DNA of 42,338 nucleotides, taken from Legionellales bacterium (GTDB lineage: Bacteria > Pseudomonadota > Gammaproteobacteria > DSM-16500). Shown here piece by piece: positions 37,486 through 42,338 of the stretch. The notes below the pieces were generated by a model. That model was not told the origin of the DNA and searched no databases. It saw only the letters and a program-made list of their open reading frames with translations. The stretch is from assembly GCA_947478495.1 (NCBI GenBank), contig CANJVW010000016.1, positions 1 to 42,338 on the forward strand. Direction: 5' to 3'. The position numbers and the translations under genes are program-made. Each line of letters begins with the position of its first letter. Positions within the stretch are counted from its first letter, which is position 1.

Positions 37486-38328
37486 TCACGGGGCCGCACT
37501 CATTGGTATCGCAGCACTTGCCGACTCTGCTGCTTTCATCGTTTCTTCATCGGATGGATGAGAAGAGACCTTGGGCTCTTGAGATGCCAATAGAGGAGTG
37601 GATTCAAGAGCCCGAGAATTTGAGATAACGTTTAATTCAGCTTGCGTCAACAATCTGCGCAATACCCGTTCTTCTGATAACCAATCAATGCTGCGTTTCA
37701 ATTTTGTGACTATTTCAGGTATTCCTGAGTGCACTATCTGCGCCAATTTTATCAAGAAGTTCCGCTCTTCTTCGTCCGCGCTTAAAATTGCCGCCCACTC
37801 GTCGAGCTTGCTTTGCTTCTGAGGCTCGACGAAACGGGGTATATTGCTCTGCAAACGCTGAACGCAGGGAACAGCAAATGTATGAAATGATTCCTCAGGA
37901 AACATTGCACATGCAGCATAGCTCAATAGGTGCTCGGCGCGTCCTATGCTCGCCTCCGAAAGCGCTCCCTTTGCATCTCTAGACAGTAGAGTGCGGCAAT
38001 AAGTAAACATTTTTTTAGATCGACTCAAAGAATATGCTTTCATTTTTTGTTTCTTCAACAAAAATAGTTCTTTTTCTTGTGCTTTTGAGGGTTGTTGCAG
38101 AAAAAGCGTTTTCTCTTCCAGAGAAAAGCATGCATCAAGCTCTTCCTGCTTGAAAGAAAACGCTTTAAATTCTTCTCGAGATAGCAAAAGAGACATTGCT
38201 TCTTGATCGCTATACCTATAACACCCATGGCTTTCATCAAAAGCTGATAGTTCTGCGAGCAGGTCAGGGAGGGTGGAGGGCGCTAAGGATGTTGATAAAC
38301 GGTTTAAACAATACAGATGGCTATTCAT
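37486..38328 (-). CDS. Orphan cytosolic hypothetical protein (effector candidate)
   Basis: The 280-residue protein is not recognised. It has no signal peptide or membrane span and is helix-rich, with many Ser, Leu, Glu and Lys residues. A Ser/Ala/Pro-rich tail containing S-D-E-E-T-M-K-A-A-E-S lies near the C-terminus. Acidic or small-residue tails occur in Legionella/Coxiella Dot/Icm substrates, so it is a candidate, but nothing proves export. GGGAG precedes the ATG (38328). It lies 47 bases from the tRNA fragment, on the chromosomal side of the putative attachment site. Confidence 0.7.
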   Translation of the reverse strand: MNSHLYCLNRLSTSLAPSTLPDLLAELSAFDESHGCYRYSDQEAMSLLLSREEFKAFSFKQEELDACFSLEEKTLFLQQPSKAQEKELFLLKKQKMKAYSLSRSKKMFTYCRTLLSRDAKGALSEASIGRAEHLLSYAACAMFPEESFHTFAVPCVQRLQSNIPRFVEPQKQSKLDEWAAILSADEEERNFLIKLAQIVHSGIPEIVTKLKRSIDWLSEERVLRRLLTQAELNVISNSRALESTPLLASQEPKVSSHPSDEETMKAAESASAAIPMSAAP

Positions 38329-38375
38329 TTTTATGTTCTCCCACTAAGTAGTGCAAATACGAGTTTTTATTTTTA

Positions 38376-38420
38376 TGGTGGGCGATACTGGGATCGAACC
38401 AGTGGCCCCTTCCGTGTGAA
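38376..38420 (-). other. 3' fragment of a tRNA-Val(CAC-like) gene: putative attachment site
   Basis: Read on the minus strand, the 45 bases hold the anticodon loop TTCACAC, the 3' anticodon-stem strand GGAAG, the variable region, a full T-arm (CACTGGTTCGATCCCAGT), the acceptor strand ATCGCCC and ACCA. The 5' half of the tRNA is missing: sequence diverges exactly 5' of the anticodon loop. Such 3' tRNA duplicates are the hallmark of integration by tyrosine recombinases, and an integrase gene lies 166 bases away. The anticodon reading (CAC, Val) is inferred from the loop only. Confidence 0.8.
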
Positions 38421-38585
38421 TGCGAAAATATCACATCTGTCCATAAACCATGACACACATCGATAAACATGAAATCAATATAAATCAATAAGATAAATAC
38501 AACGTCTTGTTTGGAATTGCATCTCGCAGTTCCTTTGAGTAGACTTCATTTACAACCTATCTGCAACCTATTACAGAGATTATCG

Positions 38586-39788
38586 ATGAAGGCTGTTATC
38601 AATAATAGTTTATTATCCAAGCTTAAACCACAGGCCAAGCATTACGATGTTTGGGATGAGAAGCTGGGCGGGTTCCATATACGTATCAATCCAAACGGTA
38701 AAATGGTATATCGCTGCGCCTATATTCGCGGCAAGGTGGCGACGTTAGGAAAGGCTGAGGTCTTAACCCCTGCTCAGGCCCGTGACCGAGCAAAACAAAT
38801 ACTGGGTGATGCGGCAGCGGGCATTTATCCCGGCGTCTCTCGAAAAAACAGTCCATCTGTTCTGACGCTGAATTATTTCTTGAAGCATCAGTATAGCGAA
38901 TGGCGATTACTTAACCGAAAAAATGCCAAAGACGAGCTCGCGCGACTCAAAGCGAATTTTGAAAAAGAATTTGGTAACTGTGGATTAGAAGAATTATCAT
39001 CACTGCCTATTGAGAAGTGGCGCTCCAAACGGTTAAATCAGGGCATCAAGCCGTCCACCGTCAATCGCGATATCACCGTCTTAAAGTCGGTACTTGCAAA
39101 AGCGGCTGAATGGGGATTGATAAAAAACCATCCGCTATCATCCTTTAAGCCTGCCAAGATAGATTCATTGGCAAAAGTGCGCTATCTAAGTAAAGAAGAG
39201 ATCGGCCGATTGCGACAGGCCTTGGATGATCGTGAAGAGAAAATATTGACAGCGCGTCACAACGCAAATCGGTGGCGACAAGCGCGCAAGCGAGAAAAAT
39301 ATCCTGATAACCCATCGGACTACATGAAAACGCTTATTTTGCTTTCCATTAACACGGGGCTACGTCGTGGCGAGATACTGGGGTTGACCTGGGATAATAT
39401 AAATTTGGAAAGAGCTGCATTGACTGTGGTTGGCGATACCGCCAAAAGCGGAAAGACTCGACATATCCCTCTGAATACCGAAGCGCTTTCTGTATTGCAG
39501 CAATGGCGAGATAGAACCCAATCTCGAGATATTGTTTTTCCTGGCAAAGATGGAGAAAAAGTTCAGAGCGTTAAAAGGGCTTGGGCAAGAATTCTTAGTT
39601 TATCTGATATTAGAAATTTTCGATGGCATGACTTGCGCCATCATTTTGCATCTCGATTAGCGATGAGCGGAGTGGATCTCAAAACGATTCGAGAGCTGCT
39701 CGGTCACTCCGATATCAAAATGACATTACGATACGCGCATTTAGCGCCAGAGCATAAGGCGAATGCAGTAGCGAAGTTAGTCGAATAA
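38586..39788 (+). CDS. Tyrosine-type site-specific integrase
   Basis: This phage/island integrase (400 aa) has an N-terminal arm-binding domain (about 1-80), a SAM-like core-binding domain (about 95-190) and a catalytic domain (about 200-395). Catalytic residues are R260 (T-G-L-R-R-G-E), K287, H348-x-x-R351 (H-D-L-R-H), H374 (L-L-G-H) and the nucleophile Y383 (L-R-Y-A-H-L). All are present, so it should be active. ATG 38586 is preferred over a TTG at 38511 because the intervening residues do not look conserved. Its position beside the tRNA fragment defines one end of an island. Confidence 0.93.
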   Translation: MKAVINNSLLSKLKPQAKHYDVWDEKLGGFHIRINPNGKMVYRCAYIRGKVATLGKAEVLTPAQARDRAKQILGDAAAGIYPGVSRKNSPSVLTLNYFLKHQYSEWRLLNRKNAKDELARLKANFEKEFGNCGLEELSSLPIEKWRSKRLNQGIKPSTVNRDITVLKSVLAKAAEWGLIKNHPLSSFKPAKIDSLAKVRYLSKEEIGRLRQALDDREEKILTARHNANRWRQARKREKYPDNPSDYMKTLILLSINTGLRRGEILGLTWDNINLERAALTVVGDTAKSGKTRHIPLNTEALSVLQQWRDRTQSRDIVFPGKDGEKVQSVKRAWARILSLSDIRNFRWHDLRHHFASRLAMSGVDLKTIRELLGHSDIKMTLRYAHLAPEHKANAVAKLVE

Positions 39789-39802
39789 GCTGGACGAAAG
39801 GG

Positions 39803-39830
39803 TTGCAAAAAAGATTATTTATCGTACAAT
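39803..39830 (+). promoter_or_regulatory. Sigma-70 promoter of the protease gene
   Basis: TTGCAA (39803-39808) and TACAAT (39825-39830) are 16 bases apart and lie 34 bases before the ATG at 39864. Confidence 0.55.
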
Positions 39831-39863
39831 CGTTCCACATGAATTTTGTATGGAGTATCGAGT

Positions 39864-40988
39864 ATGCAAAAAAGTCTTTTTTCAATATTTTTTGCCGTGA
39901 TTATGGGAATTTCTTTTGCGGGTAACGCATTTGCCGATAATATCTATTTTTTTAAAACCAATAAAACAAATGAAAATTCGATATCAGAATTTAAGGAAAT
40001 TCATTTAAAAAACATTACTCTTTCGCCAGATGAAAGGCAGCAGCTTTTATCGCGACTAGATAATTTGCAAAAACAGCGATCTTATTCTCGCGATAACATG
40101 GTTGCGCCTTTCGTGCTGGCAACAGCGCCATCATTGCCTGTCTCTGTTGCATTGGGCATGAATGGCGTACCCGTATTAGATCAGGGCCCATACGGCACAT
40201 GCGCTACATTTGCCACCACAGCAGCTTTGGATGCCATTGGTGCATTCCCTGTGGATGCGAAATCCGGTCAGAAAGATTATATTAGTCAGACCTGCTTCCT
40301 GCAGGTATCGCGATTTGATAATAATGATCCTGGAATTTGGAGTGGGGGCGGTGATGCATATTATATTGCAAATAGCATCCAACATAACGGGGTTATTTTA
40401 GATTCCTATGAGCGTGATCATGGATGTGGTGGGTTATACAATTATCCATTAATCGAATCTTCCGCTCGACTTCTTGGGTCTGCATTTCCAATGAGCGAAT
40501 ATGTCAGAGATAGTGATAAGCAATTCTCTGGTCTTATAGTAAAGCAGTTGCAGGGCGATAATAGGCCTAACACCCTTCTTTTAAAAGTAAAGCAGATTCT
40601 TGCTAATCAAAATCGTGTTGTAGTCAGTTTTTTCACGTCTCCAGTAACGGTTGGCAACCCAGGAGTGTATGGCTATTGCCAAACATTTAATAATGCGATT
40701 ATTACAGATCCGAGCCAAAGCATAATTGATCGAAATCCTGATAGTTTTGTACTGACCTCTGAAGTTATGCAAAAGATTAGAAATAGCGGGGTATCAGGAG
40801 GTCATGCGATGATTGCGACAGGATATGATGATAATGGCGTGATTTTGGATTCTGATGGTCATGAGCATCGAGGAGTTTTAATGTTTAGAAATTCATGGGG
40901 ACCAGATGTAGGCGATCATGGTGATTTCTATATGAGCTATGAGTATTTTGAAACTCTTGCAACTGAAGCCATTGATTTGAGTTTATAA
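39864..40988 (+). CDS. Secreted papain-like (C1 family) cysteine protease
   Basis: The 374-residue precursor has a clear Sec signal peptide (cleavage after A-F-A, about residue 24). A propeptide-like segment of about 75 residues follows, then a papain-fold domain. The catalytic set is Q108 (oxyanion) and C113 in L-D-Q-G-P-Y-G-T-C-A-T-F, H314 in G-G-H-A-M-I-A-T-G-Y, and N343 in F-R-N-S-W-G. C1 proteases are uncommon in bacteria and are often virulence or predation factors in host-associated species. The start with GGAG nine bases upstream is chosen. It has its own promoter and is cargo of the putative island. Confidence 0.9.
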   Translation: MQKSLFSIFFAVIMGISFAGNAFADNIYFFKTNKTNENSISEFKEIHLKNITLSPDERQQLLSRLDNLQKQRSYSRDNMVAPFVLATAPSLPVSVALGMNGVPVLDQGPYGTCATFATTAALDAIGAFPVDAKSGQKDYISQTCFLQVSRFDNNDPGIWSGGGDAYYIANSIQHNGVILDSYERDHGCGGLYNYPLIESSARLLGSAFPMSEYVRDSDKQFSGLIVKQLQGDNRPNTLLLKVKQILANQNRVVVSFFTSPVTVGNPGVYGYCQTFNNAIITDPSQSIIDRNPDSFVLTSEVMQKIRNSGVSGGHAMIATGYDDNGVILDSDGHEHRGVLMFRNSWGPDVGDHGDFYMSYEYFETLATEAIDLSL

Positions 40989-41017
40989 GTTTGAAGAGAG
41001 CATGGCGCGCTATCAGA

Positions 41018-41046
41018 TTGACAATGTTTTATTTTTATGATGCAAT
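41018..41046 (+). promoter_or_regulatory. Putative promoter upstream of the small ORF
   Basis: A consensus TTGACA (41018-41023) is 17 bases from TGCAAT (41041-41046). The following ORF starts 48 bases downstream of the -10 box. Confidence 0.45.
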
Positions 41047-41093
41047 CTGCACTGATAACTGTAGCTTTTTAAGAAAGAAGAAGAGATAAGACA

Positions 41094-41234
41094 ATGAGTA
41101 CGCTAAAGAATAATGGTATGCGTTCTTCCTCAGCCGAGGGGTTATCTTTTTTTGCATTCAAAAAATATCAATATCCCATCCATTTGTTACTAGCCATCAT
41201 AACCAATTGGCGTCCTACTTGGCGTTACGTTTAA
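41094..41234 (+). CDS. Small hypothetical protein, 46 residues
   Basis: A short frame begins at ATG 41094 behind a purine-rich AAGAAGAAGAGATAAG stretch and a plausible promoter. The peptide has a Ser-rich start, then a hydrophobic/aromatic part (I-H-L-L-L-A-I-I-T-N-W-R-P-T-W-R-Y-V). It is not recognised. It could be a real small protein or the truncated start of a decayed gene such as a transposase. The 41235-41326 spacer that follows contains no further gene. Confidence 0.35.
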   Translation: MSTLKNNGMRSSSAEGLSFFAFKKYQYPIHLLLAIITNWRPTWRYV

Positions 41235-41326
41235 TTTAAATCAACATGTGTAAAAGAGTTTGATTTGCAGCATTTGAACTGTGTCTTAGCTCTTTTTTAT
41301 TTAAATTGTCGCTCAGGGGAAACGAT

Positions 41327-42238
41327 ATGCAATCAAGAATTAACAATAAAGAAGATATTATAAAAGCCATCAAGAGCAAAAAACGCGATATTTTTTTGAA
41401 TCCATCTAAATCTGAATTAAAAGAAATGATGTCATTTAGAGAAGATGGATTAAATATTTTTCTATACGCGTGCAAAGAAAATGCCGGCCGATCTGTAGCA
41501 AAGGCTATTGCAAAATCTGCATTGAAATACTTTTCCAAGCAATCGAAAAAGGCCTCTAAAAATAATAACGATAATACGATGATGGAAAAAGATTTTTTTA
41601 GTAGCATTGTTATAACTGATGATGTGGAGTGGAATGCAATAACATTTGCCATTAAAAATAGCGACAATAATCTGCTACTTTACCTTCAAGAAACTCTTAG
41701 TATCTCTATGCCATATGCAGATGTTCTGGGAACGCAAGAAAAACGTGAAAAGAAATTTAAAGAGTTAGCGGATCAACATGGCAAGCGACACGCGACTTAT
41801 TTTAGCAGCAAGGCGGACGATATCATTCAGAGGCCGCCTCGATCATTTAATGGCGAGAGGGAAAAACAATTATTAAAGCAAATGGCGACGGTTGTTTTTT
41901 TCTATATCGCCAAACACAATAATACTAAATTAACAGAAATTGAAGCCATGCACCTTCGAATTGGCGAAGTGAGTCATCTGGTTATTTCATGGAACAGTGG
42001 CGATAGGGTTGGATCTGCTTTAGATCAACTAAAATCTGGCGAAGATGTTATAAAAATGCTTGCAGATCAGATTAACGTGAAAGGCGATCTTGAGGGAAAA
42101 AATCGTGTTAATCGTTATCCCCCTGCGCCAGGAAAGTTGTCGCCTCTGATTTCAATTAATTTTAGGGGGCGAGAACGGAGCCCTTATGAAACAGGTCAAC
42201 AAATATTCAGAAAAAGTGAGATCCGCTATCTTAGCTAA
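41327..42238 (+). CDS. Lysine/asparagine-rich hypothetical protein, 3' end invaded by an IS
   Basis: From ATG 41327 (behind CAGGGGA) the frame has 303 residues, with no signal or membrane segment. Parts such as G-L-N-I-F-L-Y-A-C-K-E-N (about 43-54) and W-N-A-I-T-F-A-I-K-N-S-D-N-N-L-L-L-Y-L (about 104-122) loosely recall degenerate ankyrin repeats. AT-rich codon use suggests foreign origin. The last 25 or so residues (R-G-R-E-R-S-P-Y-E-T...) run across a G-rich sequence that looks like an IS end and into orfA in another frame. The native C-terminus has therefore probably been lost. Possible effector; function unknown. Confidence 0.6.
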   Translation: MQSRINNKEDIIKAIKSKKRDIFLNPSKSELKEMMSFREDGLNIFLYACKENAGRSVAKAIAKSALKYFSKQSKKASKNNNDNTMMEKDFFSSIVITDDVEWNAITFAIKNSDNNLLLYLQETLSISMPYADVLGTQEKREKKFKELADQHGKRHATYFSSKADDIIQRPPRSFNGEREKQLLKQMATVVFFYIAKHNNTKLTEIEAMHLRIGEVSHLVISWNSGDRVGSALDQLKSGEDVIKMLADQINVKGDLEGKNRVNRYPPAPGKLSPLISINFRGRERSPYETGQQIFRKSEIRYLS

Positions 42239-42338
42239 AGCCTTAGCGCCCAATGCCCCCAGTCGAGTAGAATTAGCAAAAGAATGTAACATCCCCTATC
42301 AAACTCTTTACATGTGGACGACAGGCATGCTCAAAAAG
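42186..42338 (+). CDS. IS3-type transposase OrfA, N-terminal part (partial)
   Basis: The frame opens at ATG 42186 and is still open at the window edge, giving 51 residues. It begins K-Q-V-N-K-Y-S-E-K-V-R-S-A-I and contains a helix-turn-helix (A-P-S-R-V-E-L-A-K-E-C-N-I-P-Y-Q-T-L-Y-M-W) like the OrfA DNA-binding domains of IS3-type elements. It overlaps the preceding hypothetical gene by 53 bases, which fits an insertion into that gene. The G-run at about 42164-42168 may be the left terminal repeat. Confidence 0.7.
   Translation, partial: MKQVNKYSEKVRSAILAKALAPNAPSRVELAKECNIPYQTLYMWTTGMLKK

Noticed and set aside
38376-38500. Complete tRNA gene next to the integrase
   Set aside because: Only the 3' part from the anticodon loop is present; no D-arm or 5' acceptor strand follows on the minus strand.
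41094-41234. IS6-type transposase N-terminus
   Set aside because: A faint Y-P...W...Y-R-x-V resemblance is too weak to name a family.
41236-41667. 143-codon minus-strand ORF
   Set aside because: It is antisense to the Lys-rich orphan; its Phe/Leu/Ser composition is typical of the complement of AT-rich coding DNA.

Overview
The window looks like chromosomal DNA of a gammaproteobacterium, most likely of the order Legionellales (Coxiella/Legionella-like, host-associated). This rests on three observations. The E. coli-like gene blocks are rsmI | lpoA-yraN-diaA-dolP, mnmA-hflD-purB, yfgM-bamB-der, cmk-rpsA and mraZ-rsmH-ftsL-ftsI. There is a small CBU_0592-type membrane protein, a family named after a Coxiella locus. 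Several AT-rich, lysine-rich or coiled-coil orphan proteins resemble host-directed effectors. The genus cannot be fixed from sequence inspection alone.

Layout. 1-132 is the tail of an IS3-type transposase, followed by a 584-residue orphan (238-1992). 2002-6067 (minus) encodes class I ribonucleotide reductase (nrdB, nrdA), with phased NrdR-like boxes in the control region shared with divergent pssA. 6291-11140 holds pssA, a beta carbonic anhydrase, convergent srkA, a hotdog thioesterase, cvpA and a membrane-anchored Pro/Lys/Ala-rich protein. 11282-14564 (minus) is the envelope/replication block lpoA-yraN-diaA-dolP with an extra BON lipoprotein, divergent from rsmI. RNase P RNA (15520-15897) precedes a division cluster, mraZ-rsmH-ftsL-ftsI, which stops after ftsI at a 130-bp inverted repeat instead of continuing into murE.

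20432-30986 (minus) is a dense series: ampG, a large MscS-family channel, mnmA, hflD, purB, yfgM, bamB and der. Most junctions overlap by 1 or 4 bases, so much of it is probably co-transcribed. 31068-36120 (plus) carries icd, cmk, rpsA, dusA and the CBU_0592-type gene. A relic of an EamA transporter and corA follow.

From about 37.5 kb the content becomes accessory. There is an orphan minus-strand gene, then a 45-nt 3' fragment of a tRNA-Val gene that looks like an attachment site. Next come a tyrosine integrase, a secreted papain-like cysteine protease, a 46-codon ORF and a lysine-rich orphan whose 3' end runs into a second IS (orfA starts at 42186). This is read as one end of a tRNA-targeted genomic island that continues beyond the window.

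Interspersed repeats are prominent. A palindromic element occurs three times (8811, 32308, 36125). A second inverted-pair element occurs twice (11836, 21842) and at one site supplies a gene's start codon. A third REP-like sequence follows rnpB. No CRISPR array, rRNA or complete tRNA was seen. The most interesting material is the island with its protease, the phased NrdR boxes, the repeat-derived lipoprotein start, the terminator inside the first codons of dusA and the structured element closing the truncated division cluster.
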